Numbered from the stretch's first letter, positions 45,797 to 55,130 are shown. The stretch: DNA of 64,000 bases from Pedobacter puniceum (GCF_009674685.1 NZ_WKJI01000003.1:62001-126000), one strand, 5' to 3'. The notes: a model not told the origin generated them from the sequence alone. Translations and numbers: made by a program.

Positions 45797-45988
45797 ATGT
45801 TAAAAAGGTCAATTTATGCATTAAGATATTCGGCAATTATAGTAGCTGCCAGTATCTTGTTATACTTATTTAATCCAGATTTTGGTAAGTATATTTTAGG
45901 TTTTGGTTTAATAAGTTTAGCCATAGCAACCGTTTTATACATTGTTTTTATGTTTAAAAGATATGGCGAGAAAAAGCCTATTCACTAA
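45797..45988 (+). CDS. small two-helix membrane protein
   Basis: A 63-residue protein with two hydrophobic helices (about 9-26 and 32-52; YSAIIVAASILLYLF and YILGFGLISLAIATVLYIVFMF) and a basic tail RYGEKKPIH. I know no family name. An in-frame TTG at 45764 would add 11 residues; the ATG at 45797 is more credible. It lies between divergent ileS and porZ. It may be a real small gene, as its composition fits a membrane protein and not a random frame. Confidence 0.6.
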   Translation: MLKRSIYALRYSAIIVAASILLYLFNPDFGKYILGFGLISLAIATVLYIVFMFKRYGEKKPIH

Positions 45989-46012
45989 ATTTAGATCACA
46001 ATAAAGACGCTA

Positions 46013-46020
46013 TATTTTTG
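46013..46020 (+). promoter_or_regulatory. probable porZ promoter (-7 box TATTTTTG)
   Basis: TATTTTTG fits TAnnTTTG. TTTA at 45990-45993 is a near -33 box at 19 nt spacing. The porZ ATG lies 35 nt downstream. Confidence 0.5.
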
Positions 46021-46055
46021 TGCTTTAAGCGATAAGCCTTAATTTGGGGCTATAA

Positions 46056-48290
46056 ATGAAAATTAAGCTTGTTTTTATATTTCTTCTGGTTAGCAACTGG
46101 GTATTTGGACAGCAAGTTGGTATTGGCCAATGGCAAGTTTATCTGCCGTTTTTTAATGCTTCTAGTGTAGATATAAATGAGGAAGAAGCTTTTTGTGCTA
46201 CCAGTGGGGGATTATTTACAGTAGATAAAAACACTAAAGAAGTACAAAAATTCTCTGTTTTAGATGGCTTTGCTAGTAGTGATATTAAACTTGTAAAATG
46301 GAATACAAGTACTAAACAACTTTTTATAGTTTACCAAAACTCAAATATCGATGTTTTAGATGAGGGTAAACTACATAACCTCCCTGAGATTTTTAATCGT
46401 AATAATTTAGGACGAAAGAATATAAATGCGGTTTTTTTTAAGCAAGAGATAGCTTATTTAAGTACTGCATTTGGTATTGTGGTTTATAATCTTGCTAGAA
46501 AGGAGGTTAGAGATACTTACTTTTTTACCGAAAATGGTGCGCCTCTTGAAGTTTTTGAAAGCGTTATTTTGGGCGATAAAATATTTGCGGCAACTTCTTC
46601 TGGTATTTACGAAGCTAATGCGAACGATTTATTAATAGATTTTAGTAGATGGCGTAAACATGCCTCAAATCAGCTCTATCCGGGGGGTATTTGTAGGTCT
46701 GTTGTAGATTTTAATGGTAAACTTTACGGTTTATTTAATAGCCAGATTTATGTTTTTGAGAATAATCAATGGATGATGACTTCAATTTTTGGAGTTGATG
46801 TCGCCAAATTAAAAGTGGTAAACAATAAATTTATCACCATAGCGCCTTTTAGAGTAATTGTTTATGATAGTCAGTTTAATCAGCTCAGGAACATCCAAAA
46901 CACCAATGTTTTTAATAACGTTAAGGATGTTGCTTTGCTTGGCGAGGAAGTTTTAATAGCAGATAATAAAATTGGATTAGTAGGTTTTAAACCCGATGCA
47001 AGCTTTGTAAATTATACGCCAGCAGGTCCTCAAATAAAAATTGTTAAAGATTTATCATCATTAAACCAACAGTTGGTTATTGCGCCAGGTGGTTTTAGCG
47101 ATACCTACTCGCCTTTATTTCAAAATTTAGGTTTTACCGAGTTTAAAAGAGGCGAGTGGAAGAATTATAACGAACAAACAAGCCCATTTTTATCGCCCAT
47201 AAGAGATATTACGGTTATACATCCATCAGCAACAAAAACCTATTTGGGGTCTTTTGTTAATGGTTTGTTGGTTAAAGAAGGAGAAGATTTTAAGCTTTTC
47301 AATCAACAAAATAGCAGTTTACAAACTACTTTAGGAGATGCTGCTACGATAAGAGTTTCTGGTATTGCAGAAGACCAGAGGGGTAATATTTGGGTAAGTC
47401 AGTTTGGAGTTAGCAGTCCTTTATCTGTTTTAAAAAAGGATGGTACATGGCAAGCTTTTTCTTTTCAGGATGTTTTGCCGGGTTCTTTTATTGAGGCGAA
47501 AGGTTTATTGGTAGATGATGCATCCCAGAAATGGTTGATGATTAGAAATAGAGGTCTGTTAATTTTTAATGACTCGCAAGCCAAGATACTAGGGTTTGGG
47601 GCTAATTTATTGCCGGGGGGCGATGTTTTAAGTATTAAAAAAGACCTAAAAGGCGCTTTGTGGGTAGGTACAGATAGAGGAATAGCCTTTATCGAAAGCC
47701 CTGAAGATGCTTTTAGTAATGTAGAGGTAGAAATTCCAACACTTACAGAAAATGGATTTATAAGACCAGTTTTAAGTCAGGAGCAGATAAATTGTATAGC
47801 AATAGATGGAGCAAACCGCAAATGGATAGGAACAAATAATGGGGTTTGGCTTTTTGATGAAGCTTTGCGTAAACAAGTCTTAAATTTTAATACCAGTAAT
47901 AGCCCCTTAATTAGCAACCGTATTTTAGATATTGAGGTAGAAGCCCAAAGCGGAGAAGTGTTTATTGCAACCGAAGGCGGTTTAATGTCTTATCGTGGCG
48001 ATGCTACAGCAGCATCATCAAAACTTTCTGAAATTACGGTTTTCCCTAATCCGGTAAGACCAGGGTATACAGGTTTAATAGCAGTAAAAGGATTAACAGA
48101 GCAAGCAAGAGTTAAAATAACAGACATTAGTGGTAACTTGGTTTATCAAACCGTAGCAGAAGGAGGTTTAGCAACCTGGGATGGACGTACTTTTAATGGC
48201 GATGCAGTTTCTTCTGGTGTCTATCTGATTTTAATAGTAGCAGAAGATGGAGGAGATACCGCTATTTCTAAATTGATGATAGTGAGATAA
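46056..48290 (+). CDS. porZ: type IX secretion system protein PorZ
   Basis: A 744-residue exported protein. The signal peptide is residues 1-18 (SNWVFGQ). Two beta-propeller units follow (for example GGLFTVDKNTKEVQKFSVLDG, GNIWVSQFG, ALWVGTDRGIAFI, KWIGTNNGVWLFD). Residues about 660-744 are a type A sorting domain (ITVFPNPVRPGYTGLIAVKG, VKITDISGNLVYQ, WDGRTFNGDAVSSGVYLI). PorZ sits on the cell surface in the T9SS attachment complex and handles A-LPS linkage. It is read together with recO, whose ATG follows one base later. Confidence 0.92.
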   Translation: MKIKLVFIFLLVSNWVFGQQVGIGQWQVYLPFFNASSVDINEEEAFCATSGGLFTVDKNTKEVQKFSVLDGFASSDIKLVKWNTSTKQLFIVYQNSNIDVLDEGKLHNLPEIFNRNNLGRKNINAVFFKQEIAYLSTAFGIVVYNLARKEVRDTYFFTENGAPLEVFESVILGDKIFAATSSGIYEANANDLLIDFSRWRKHASNQLYPGGICRSVVDFNGKLYGLFNSQIYVFENNQWMMTSIFGVDVAKLKVVNNKFITIAPFRVIVYDSQFNQLRNIQNTNVFNNVKDVALLGEEVLIADNKIGLVGFKPDASFVNYTPAGPQIKIVKDLSSLNQQLVIAPGGFSDTYSPLFQNLGFTEFKRGEWKNYNEQTSPFLSPIRDITVIHPSATKTYLGSFVNGLLVKEGEDFKLFNQQNSSLQTTLGDAATIRVSGIAEDQRGNIWVSQFGVSSPLSVLKKDGTWQAFSFQDVLPGSFIEAKGLLVDDASQKWLMIRNRGLLIFNDSQAKILGFGANLLPGGDVLSIKKDLKGALWVGTDRGIAFIESPEDAFSNVEVEIPTLTENGFIRPVLSQEQINCIAIDGANRKWIGTNNGVWLFDEALRKQVLNFNTSNSPLISNRILDIEVEAQSGEVFIATEGGLMSYRGDATAASSKLSEITVFPNPVRPGYTGLIAVKGLTEQARVKITDISGNLVYQTVAEGGLATWDGRTFNGDAVSSGVYLILIVAEDGGDTAISKLMIVR

Positions 48291-48291
48291 T

Positions 48292-49017
48292 ATGATTCAT
48301 AAGACAAGAGGCATTGTTTTAAAAGTTACAGATTATTCTGAAAGTAGTGTAGTAGCAAGAATTTTTACAGAAAAATTTGGCTTGCAATCTTATATGATAA
48401 ATGGGGTAAAAAAAGCTAAGTCTAAAGTGAAGATGAATATGCTACAACCATTGCACCTATTGGATATGGTGGTTTACCATAAACCAAATGGTGGTATTCA
48501 GAAAATTTCAGACATCAGGAGTATGCCTATGCTACAGCATATTCCTTATGATATTGTGAAGAGTTCTATCGTCATTTTTATCAATGAGATTTTGTATAAA
48601 TCTTTAAGACAGCAAACAGATGATGAGGTACTTTTCGAGTTTATTTTTAAATCTATTGAGCTTTTAGATGCTGCAGAAGAACCTATAGCCAATTTTCACC
48701 TCGTATTTTTAGTAAAACTAACTAGGTTTTTAGGATTTTATCCTGATACCAGTTATGCCGATACCAGTAATTATTTCGATTTAAAGAATGGTATTTTTAG
48801 TAAGCAGCAGCCCAAACATTTATTATATATCACCAATGAAGATTTACAAAACTTCATTTTATTGTTAAGATGCTCTTTAGAAAATTTTCAGGAACTTAAA
48901 ATAACCCATAAAAGCCGTAAGTTTTTGATAGATAAGCTTATTGATTATTATAGTTTGCATATAGATGATTTTGGACAAGTAAAATCCCATGCTATTTTGG
49001 AAGAAGTTTTAGGATAA
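48292..49017 (+). CDS. recO: DNA repair protein RecO
   Basis: RecO anneals single strands and loads RecA with RecR in the RecFOR pathway. The 241-residue protein has the N-terminal OB fold (MIHKTRGIVLKVTDYSESSV, FTEKFGLQSYMINGV) and an all-helical C-terminal domain. The usual zinc cysteines are absent, as in many Bacteroidota RecO. It directly follows porZ with one base between, so it is in the same transcript. Confidence 0.93.
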   Translation: MIHKTRGIVLKVTDYSESSVVARIFTEKFGLQSYMINGVKKAKSKVKMNMLQPLHLLDMVVYHKPNGGIQKISDIRSMPMLQHIPYDIVKSSIVIFINEILYKSLRQQTDDEVLFEFIFKSIELLDAAEEPIANFHLVFLVKLTRFLGFYPDTSYADTSNYFDLKNGIFSKQQPKHLLYITNEDLQNFILLLRCSLENFQELKITHKSRKFLIDKLIDYYSLHIDDFGQVKSHAILEEVLG

Positions 49018-49029
49018 TTTCAAATTTAT

Positions 49030-49060
49030 TTTGCTTTTCTCGAATAAGAGTTTACTTTTG
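49030..49060 (+). promoter_or_regulatory. tRNA-Val promoter with both Bacteroidota boxes
   Basis: TTTG at 49030-49033 and TACTTTTG at 49053-49060 with exactly 19 nt between, the ideal sigma-A-type spacing of this phylum. It ends 16 nt before the first tRNA. Confidence 0.75.
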
Positions 49061-49076
49061 CAGTCCCAAAAGATTT

Positions 49077-49151
49077 GGAGGATTAGCTCAGCTGGTTCAG
49101 AGCACCTGCCTTACAAGCAGGGGGTCACTGGTTCGAACCCAGTATCCTCCA
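49077..49151 (+). tRNA. tRNA-Val (anticodon TAC)
   Basis: A 75-nt tRNA with acceptor GGAGGAT/ATCCTCC, discriminator A, D arm GCTC/GAGC, anticodon loop CTTACAA with anticodon TAC at 49112-49114, and T arm ACTGG/CCAGT with TTCGAAC. CCA is encoded right after (49152-49154). Confidence 0.97.
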
Positions 49152-49167
49152 CCAATAAATCCAAGAT

Positions 49168-49242
49168 GGGAGATTAGCTCAGCTGGTTCAGAGCACCTGC
49201 CTTACAAGCAGGGGGTCACTGGTTCGAACCCAGTATCTCCCA
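49168..49242 (+). tRNA. tRNA-Val (anticodon TAC), second copy
   Basis: Identical to the first copy except in the acceptor stem, which is GGGAGAT/ATCTCCC: compensated changes keep pairing. Anticodon TAC is at 49203-49205. CCA is not encoded (the next bases are CAC), so it must be added after transcription. It lies 13 nt after the first tRNA's CCA. Confidence 0.97.
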
Positions 49243-49245
49243 CAC

Positions 49246-49274
49246 AAAAAGCCCGATGAAAATTGGGCTTTTTT
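49246..49274 (+). terminator. terminator after the second tRNA-Val
   Basis: Stem AAAAAGCCCGA with TTGGGCTTTTT (one G:T pair), 6-nt loop, followed by T. It lies 3 nt after the second tRNA. Confidence 0.85.
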
Positions 49275-49315
49275 GGTTATAATACTTAGGTAATAAGTGG
49301 TATTTATGGTGGATT

Positions 49316-49373
49316 TTCAGAGCATCCCGATATATAATCGGGAGGGTCACTGGTTCGAACCCAGTATCTCCCA
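49316..49373 (+). pseudogene. tRNA-Val remnant with a replaced anticodon arm
   Basis: TTCAGAGCA and GGGTCACTGG to ATCTCCCA match the tRNA-Val genes. The anticodon arm between them is a different hairpin, TCCCGAT-ATATA-ATCGGGA, and the 5' acceptor and D-stem half are missing or degenerate. The base at position 33 would be A instead of U. It is not a working tRNA. A terminator copy follows. Confidence 0.75.
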
Positions 49374-49376
49374 CAC

Positions 49377-49405
49377 AAAAAGCCCGATGAAAATTGGGCT
49401 TTTTT
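49377..49405 (+). terminator. second terminator copy after the tRNA remnant
   Basis: Exact copy of the hairpin at 49246-49274, part of the 66-bp repeat. Confidence 0.8.
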
Positions 49406-49449
49406 GGTTTTAATATTTCTTACTTATATAAAGATTGAACGGATTTTTC

Positions 49450-51375
49450 TCAATCAACCGTTAAACTATTTCCAATCATATTTTTATTGTATTGCTGTAT
49501 AAAAGCTTTTAAATAAGTTTCTAATTCTTGTTTTTCCTTAGGCTGATTTTGGCTGATATCTTTTTTTAATAAAGCATCATTTTTATAGTTATAAAGTTTA
49601 CTGCTTTCTTCGTTATATTTTAAAACATACTGGCCTTTCATAATTTGGTAGTTACCATCGATGGTATTGATAACAAAATGATTTTTTTGAGGCTTCAGCA
49701 TATCATGCCCGAAAGCAAAGTAAGGCTTGTCAAAATTTAAGTAATTTAAAATAGTAGGAGTAATATCTATTTGTTGCACCGGATAATCTCGTTTACCTTT
49801 TAAATTGCCACTGGGGTCATAAATGATAATAGGAACAGCAAAGGCACCTAAAGATGTTTGATATTCTGGATGACTGGCAAGTGTAGAGTGGTCTGCTGTA
49901 ATGATAAACAATGTATTTTTGTACCATTTGCTTTTAGATACAGTTTTAAAAAACTTACTTAAAGCCATATCTGTATAGCCAACATTTTGATGAACCGGTA
50001 AAGTACCTTTAGGAAATTTGCCTTCATAAGCTACAGGTAATTTAAATGGATGATGCGATGAAAGCGTAAATACACTTGTGAAAAAAGGTTGTTTAAATGT
50101 ACTGATGTTTTTTGCCCAATATTGTAAAAAAGGCTCATCCCAAATGCCCCAAATACCATCAAAATCATCATCATTTTGGTATTCTGACTTCCCAAAATAA
50201 TGCTTTATACCAGCCATTTTTATGAAAGAACTAAAGCCCATAGAACCGTTAGGTGCTCCATGAAAAAAAGAGGTGTGGTAACCTTTATTGGCAAGTAAGC
50301 CACCTAAGCTATTAATTTTATTACCAGAATAGTAAGATAAAACAAAAGGCTCGTTTATACCAGGTATACTAGATAATACAGATGGTAAACCTTCAATAGA
50401 TTTTCTACCGTTTGCATAAGCATTGGTAAAACATAAAGAATGTTTAGCCAAAGAATCTAAAAATGGCGTATAACCTTTGTATTTTCCTTTTTCTAATTGG
50501 GGATTAAAAGAGCCTAAAAACTCTCTGCTAAAGCTTTCTAAAATAATAACAACAATATTTTTAGGCTTAAATTTTTGGCCTGAAATGGGTTTTTTGATAG
50601 GATTATACAAACTATCTACTACTGTTTTAGTAAAATAGTTTTGTTCTTTTAAAGGCTTCGTTTTTATAGTTCTGATGATAGAAAAAGGTGTATTAACAAC
50701 AATATTAATTTCTGATGGGTCTTGTACATATTCTCCCGCATTACTTATTGTAATAGGACGGGTACTATGTCTAAAGCCTCCACGCATACCTGCTATAGCA
50801 AACCAAATAATCAGCATCATCATTACTGCAGCGCTGCTACCATAAATGACAGTATTGTTAATTTTAGGCTTTTTTACAGGGATATGTTTATAAGCCCAAT
50901 ACATCCCAAAAAGGCAAAACACAAATAATAATGTGGTATGCCAGTAATCTATAAAAATAAATTTTAAGGCAAGTTCTGCTAAGTTTTGTTCATTAGAAAA
51001 CTGCGCAAACATGCTAAAGGTGCTACGTTTTAGTGTAAATGGGAAATAAGCAATATCAGCTATATTAAAAGCTAATCCTAAACCATTGGTAAAGAAGAAA
51101 ATGCCTGCAAATATCTTTTGGTATCTTTTACTGTATCGTATTTTTAAAGGGATAATCTGGCTGGCTATGAAAAGGATATTCAAGTAAATAATAGCACTAA
51201 TATCAAACTTTAAGCCGCCATAAAGTAAGGTTAAAAAGTGTAAAAAATTAAATTCTGGAAATGCAGAAGCATTAAAAATATAGAATGCTATTCTACAAAC
51301 AGAATACAGGGCTACAATAATAAATAGCCTTAAACCTAAAGAGAAATAAATATTTCCTCTTAAAAACTTGTACAT
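49450..51375 (-). CDS. LTA-synthase-like membrane sulfatase/phosphoglycerol transferase
   Basis: About 641 residues. Five membrane helices lie in residues 1-210. An alkaline-phosphatase-superfamily domain follows: NIVVIILESFSREFLGSFN (metal ligand Glu), GYTPFLDSLAKHSL, NGRKSIEGLPSVLSSIPG (nucleophile region, Ser rather than Thr), TSFFHGAPNG and IITADHSTLASHPEY (metal Asp/His). Bacteroidota lack lipoteichoic acid, so it probably transfers head groups to another envelope glycan or lipid. I chose the ATG at 51375; another at 51402 adds nine residues. Confidence 0.9.
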   Translation of the reverse strand: MYKFLRGNIYFSLGLRLFIIVALYSVCRIAFYIFNASAFPEFNFLHFLTLLYGGLKFDISAIIYLNILFIASQIIPLKIRYSKRYQKIFAGIFFFTNGLGLAFNIADIAYFPFTLKRSTFSMFAQFSNEQNLAELALKFIFIDYWHTTLLFVFCLFGMYWAYKHIPVKKPKINNTVIYGSSAAVMMMLIIWFAIAGMRGGFRHSTRPITISNAGEYVQDPSEINIVVNTPFSIIRTIKTKPLKEQNYFTKTVVDSLYNPIKKPISGQKFKPKNIVVIILESFSREFLGSFNPQLEKGKYKGYTPFLDSLAKHSLCFTNAYANGRKSIEGLPSVLSSIPGINEPFVLSYYSGNKINSLGGLLANKGYHTSFFHGAPNGSMGFSSFIKMAGIKHYFGKSEYQNDDDFDGIWGIWDEPFLQYWAKNISTFKQPFFTSVFTLSSHHPFKLPVAYEGKFPKGTLPVHQNVGYTDMALSKFFKTVSKSKWYKNTLFIITADHSTLASHPEYQTSLGAFAVPIIIYDPSGNLKGKRDYPVQQIDITPTILNYLNFDKPYFAFGHDMLKPQKNHFVINTIDGNYQIMKGQYVLKYNEESSKLYNYKNDALLKKDISQNQPKEKQELETYLKAFIQQYNKNMIGNSLTVD

Positions 51376-51466
51376 ACAAAAAGGTCCCCAAATAAGCCGC
51401 AAATATAGTATTAACCATATTTTAAGAAGCCTTTTTTAATTATTTAAATTGAGGTTATAAGATTTG

Positions 51467-53098
51467 TCATATTTTTTTGAGGTTTATATAAAAGTTAGGG
51501 TCTAAATTAAAACTACTTGCTTTTACATATTGCCAATTTGAACTTGGCTTAAGGTTTATTAGTTTCTGATTGATGTAAACTTGTAAAGGCATATTGAAAT
51601 TGGTGACATCACAATTCCAACGATAAATAAATCCTTTTTTATCTTTTTTAATTTCTAAAGTTGGTGGGTTTTTATGTTCGAGATATTGCTCAAATACTTT
51701 ACTTAAATCAATTTTTGTTTTTTGGTTGATGTATTTTATGATATCCTTGCCAGTTACGGTTTTTAAAGCAAAATCTTTATTTAAACCTATCAATAACTCA
51801 CGCCATAAGTTGTCATTATTAATAATACATCTTATAGTGTGCAGCATATTAGCACCTTTATAATACATATCTCCAGACCCCTCTTGATTAACACCATAAG
51901 GCCCTATAATAGGTTTGTCGTTTTGGATATTATTTCTTAGTCCAATAATATAATCAGCCCCAGCTTTTTTACCATAATGATATTCAATAAATAAGCTTTC
52001 AGAATAATTAGTGAAGCTTTCATGTACCCACATATCAGCAATATCTTTGGTAGTGATATTGTTGCCAAACCACTCATGTCCGGCTTCATGTACAATAATA
52101 AAATCCCATTTTAATCCCCAGCCTGTGCCTGATAAATCTCTACCTAAATATCCTTTTTTAAATTTATTGCCGTAAGCAATTGCACTTTGGTGTTCCATCC
52201 CTAAATAAGGAGTTTCGATAAGTTTAAAGCCATCTTTATAAAAAGGATAAGGTCCAAACCAATATTCAAAAGCTTGTAACATTCTTTTAACATCCGCATC
52301 AAAATGTGTTTTGGCAATTTCTAAATGTTCTGGTAAAACATAATAATCAAGACTCAGATTGCCTTTTAAACCTTTATAAACATCATTAAATAGAATATAA
52401 TTGGTAGCGTTTATCGCAACATTATAGTTGTTGATAGGAGAACTCACAAACCAATTATAAGTTTTGTAAGCATCCGGATGAGTGTCTACAGAACGTAACC
52501 TCCCGTTAGAAACATTCATCATATCTTTGGGTACACTTATGCTGATAAGCATACTATCTGCCTCATCTGCTTGTTGGTCTTTATTAGGCCACCAACTACT
52601 AGCGCCTAAACCTTGGCAAGAAGTAGTTATCCAATCTTGATCCTGATGTTTGGAAAATGTGAAACCACCATCCCAAGGAGCATTTTTAGCTATTTTAGGT
52701 TTCCCCTGATAAAAAACTTCAAATTTTTGTTGGCTATTTTTTCTGATACTATCAGGAAAGCTTACAAAAACTGCATGATGGGTTCTTATAAATGGTAGAG
52801 CTTTGTTTTCATAAATAATTTTGTCTATCTGTAAATTCTCAAATAAATCAAATTGTAGAGTTTTGAAATCTTTGGTAGCTGTGAACTGAAAAATATTACT
52901 GCCTTTAATTGTTTGATTTGCTACATCTATCTTCACTTTTAGGTTATAAAAGTTTACATCATAACAAGTTCTGTAAGGACTGTGGATATTACCTCTTAAC
53001 GAGTCGGCTAAGGTAGCTTTATGCGAATTTAAAAGCTGACTATAGGCGCTTGTTGATAAAAAGAGGAACACCAAAAAAGTAATATTTTTACGTGTCAT
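51467..53098 (-). CDS. M1-family aminopeptidase-like metallopeptidase
   Basis: A 543-residue exported zinc peptidase. Signal peptide: residues 1-20 (FLSTSAYSQ). The N-terminal beta domain ends near 250. The catalytic domain holds GMEHQ (300-304, exopeptidase loop; canonical GAMEN), HEAGH with H337, E338 and H341, and the third zinc ligand E360 (VHESF), 19 residues after H341. It likely trims peptides in the periplasm or on the surface. It lacks the long C-terminal helical domain of PepN. It is a single gene, with no clear operon partner. Confidence 0.93.
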   Translation of the reverse strand: MTRKNITFLVFLFLSTSAYSQLLNSHKATLADSLRGNIHSPYRTCYDVNFYNLKVKIDVANQTIKGSNIFQFTATKDFKTLQFDLFENLQIDKIIYENKALPFIRTHHAVFVSFPDSIRKNSQQKFEVFYQGKPKIAKNAPWDGGFTFSKHQDQDWITTSCQGLGASSWWPNKDQQADEADSMLISISVPKDMMNVSNGRLRSVDTHPDAYKTYNWFVSSPINNYNVAINATNYILFNDVYKGLKGNLSLDYYVLPEHLEIAKTHFDADVKRMLQAFEYWFGPYPFYKDGFKLIETPYLGMEHQSAIAYGNKFKKGYLGRDLSGTGWGLKWDFIIVHEAGHEWFGNNITTKDIADMWVHESFTNYSESLFIEYHYGKKAGADYIIGLRNNIQNDKPIIGPYGVNQEGSGDMYYKGANMLHTIRCIINNDNLWRELLIGLNKDFALKTVTGKDIIKYINQKTKIDLSKVFEQYLEHKNPPTLEIKKDKKGFIYRWNCDVTNFNMPLQVYINQKLINLKPSSNWQYVKASSFNLDPNFYINLKKI

Positions 53099-53191
53099 GT
53101 GAAATTTTAGGCAATTTTAATGGTTGATTTAAACATGCAAAAACGTATTTTTAAAAAATCTGTTATTCTAATAAGCATTTACAAATTTTAA

Positions 53192-54361
53192 ATGAAGATA
53201 CTTAAAGTAGAGGATAAAGCCACGCAAAAAGCATTTTTAGAGTTGCCGATATACTTATATAAAGATGATAAAAACTTTATCAGACCTTTAGATAAGGATA
53301 TTGAAATGGTTTTTGATGAGAAACGTAATAAGTATTTCAGACATGGTAGTTGTACCCGGTTTATTTTGCAAGATGATACTGGTAAAACCATTGGTAGAAT
53401 AGCTACTTTCATTAATAGAAAAACTTTAAACAGTTTTGACCAGCCCACCGGCGGCTTAGGTTTTTTTGAGTGTATTGATGATAAAAAAGCTGCTTTTTTA
53501 CTTTTTGATACCGCTAAAGCTTGGCTTGCAGCGCAAGGAATAGAAGCTATGGACGGACCTATAAATTTTGGAGATAGAGATAAATGGTGGGGTTTATTGG
53601 TTGATGGTTTTTATGAACCTTGTTATTGTTGTAATTATAACCCACCTTATTATCAGCAGCTTTTTGAGGATTATGGCTTTGAGGTTTACTTTAAACAATA
53701 CACTTATTACAGAAAAATATCGCAAAAGCTAGCTTCAAATTATGCTGATAAAGCAGAACACATTTTAAGTAACCCTGATTATACTTTTGAGCATATGAAG
53801 CTTTCTAATTTAGCTAAGTATATAGAGGATTTTAGGGTGGTTTATAACAGAGCTTGGGTAAAACATAAAGGTGTAAGAGAAATGAGTACGCAACAAGCCA
53901 AGGCTATCATGTTGCAACTAAAGCCAGTTTTAGATGAAAAAATTGTTTGGTATACCTATTATAAAGGAGAATGTATTGGCTTTTTTGTGAATATTCCAGA
54001 GCTTAACCAACTTTTTGTGAAGCATGTTAAGGGTAAGTTAGATTGGATAGGCAAAATCAAATTTCTATACCATAAATGGAGAAAAACTTCTAAAACAATG
54101 TACGGGATTGTTTTCGGAATTGTGCCTGAGCATCAGAAAAAGGGAGTTGAGGTAGCTATGATTGTAAGAGCTGCAGAAACTATTCAAGACAAGAATAAAG
54201 TTACTTATGAAGATTTTCAGATGAATTGGATAGGTGATTTTAACCCGAAAATGATGAACGTTGCCGAGCAAATTGGTGGTAAAATTTACAAAACTCATCA
54301 CACCTACAGGTATTTATTTGATAGAGATAAAGAGTTTAAGAGGCATCCGGTAATTGTGTAA
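53192..54361 (+). CDS. GNAT acetyltransferase-like protein of unknown substrate
   Basis: A 389-residue cytoplasmic protein common in Bacteroidota. Segments such as RFILQDDTGKTIGRIATFINRK and GGLGFFECIDDKKAAFLLFDTAKAWLAAQG look like an N-acetyltransferase fold. AMDGPINFGDRDKWWGLLVDGF follows, and a second part ends with GIVFGIVPEHQKKGVEVAMI, again GNAT-like (acetyl-CoA loop). The substrate is unknown. Its last 26 nt overlap the end of the convergent channel gene, which limits space for a terminator. Confidence 0.8.
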   Translation: MKILKVEDKATQKAFLELPIYLYKDDKNFIRPLDKDIEMVFDEKRNKYFRHGSCTRFILQDDTGKTIGRIATFINRKTLNSFDQPTGGLGFFECIDDKKAAFLLFDTAKAWLAAQGIEAMDGPINFGDRDKWWGLLVDGFYEPCYCCNYNPPYYQQLFEDYGFEVYFKQYTYYRKISQKLASNYADKAEHILSNPDYTFEHMKLSNLAKYIEDFRVVYNRAWVKHKGVREMSTQQAKAIMLQLKPVLDEKIVWYTYYKGECIGFFVNIPELNQLFVKHVKGKLDWIGKIKFLYHKWRKTSKTMYGIVFGIVPEHQKKGVEVAMIVRAAETIQDKNKVTYEDFQMNWIGDFNPKMMNVAEQIGGKIYKTHHTYRYLFDRDKEFKRHPVIV

Positions 54362-55130
54362 TTTCTTTGCCACACTGGGTGCAAAAATTAGCATTAACTG
54401 GGTTTTCTGTGCTGCAATTACCACAAACTTTACTTTTATTTTTTGATAACTCAACTGTAATTATACCCGTTGGAACGGCAATGATGGCATAACCCATAAT
54501 CATCGCTACCGATGAAAGAAATTTACCTAATACGGTTTGTGGTACTATATCTCCAAAACCTACTGTTGTAACTGTTACTATAGCCCAATAAATACTTTGT
54601 GGGATACTGGTAAAATTGTTTTCGCTACCTTCTATCACATACATTAGTGTACCTAAAATGGTAACCATCGTAAGAACTGTCATTAAAAAGACGCTAATTT
54701 TATAGGAACTCGCTTTTAAAGCATTAAAAAGCATTTGTGCTTCTCGGTTAAAGCGTACCAATTTTAAGATTCTAAAAACTCTAAGTAATCTAAATATTCT
54801 TACTGTGAGGAGGTAATGGTATCCAGCAAAAAATAAATCAAAATAGGTTGGGATAATAGAAAGCAAATCTACTAAGCCCCAAAAACTAAATATATAACGA
54901 AATGGCTTTGGAGATGTCCATATCCTCAAAATGTATTCTATAGAAAATAAAATGGTTAAAATCCACTCTATGGTATAAAATTCCTTGAAAAAAGCCTCAT
55001 GTACTTCGGGAATACTTTCTATAATAACAATCACTACACTAAACAGAATCACCCAAAGTAAAGCTATATCAAATGCCCTTCCGGCTTTAGTATCGTGTTC
55101 AAAAATGATGTTATACAGACGTTTTTTCAT
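54336..55130 (-). CDS. voltage-gated-type potassium channel with zinc ribbon
   Basis: A 264-residue six-helix ion channel. S1-S4 includes VRIFRLLRVFRILKLVRFNRE, a voltage-sensor with repeated Arg. The pore has TVTTVGFGDIVP, the K+ selectivity filter. S6 follows. A C-terminal zinc ribbon (CGNCSTENPVNANFCTQCGK, CxxC pairs) ends the chain. I chose the ATG at 55130; the ATG at 55166 would add 12 hydrophobic residues. Its 3' end overlaps the neighbouring gene. Confidence 0.9.
   Translation of the reverse strand: MKKRLYNIIFEHDTKAGRAFDIALLWVILFSVVIVIIESIPEVHEAFFKEFYTIEWILTILFSIEYILRIWTSPKPFRYIFSFWGLVDLLSIIPTYFDLFFAGYHYLLTVRIFRLLRVFRILKLVRFNREAQMLFNALKASSYKISVFLMTVLTMVTILGTLMYVIEGSENNFTSIPQSIYWAIVTVTTVGFGDIVPQTVLGKFLSSVAMIMGYAIIAVPTGIITVELSKNKSKVCGNCSTENPVNANFCTQCGKEITQLPDAS

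Larger units (their letters stand above)
49213..49409 (+). repeat. 66-bp direct repeat of tRNA 3' half plus terminator
   Basis: Bases 49213-49278 recur at 49344-49409 with an offset of 131. Each copy begins GGGTCACTGG and includes the T arm, the 3' acceptor strand and the downstream hairpin with its T-run. A segmental duplication is the simplest reading. Confidence 0.9.

Noticed and set aside
49316-49373. A third functional tRNA gene
   Set aside because: The 5' acceptor and D-stem half are missing, U33 is absent and the anticodon arm is a different hairpin; it is a remnant.
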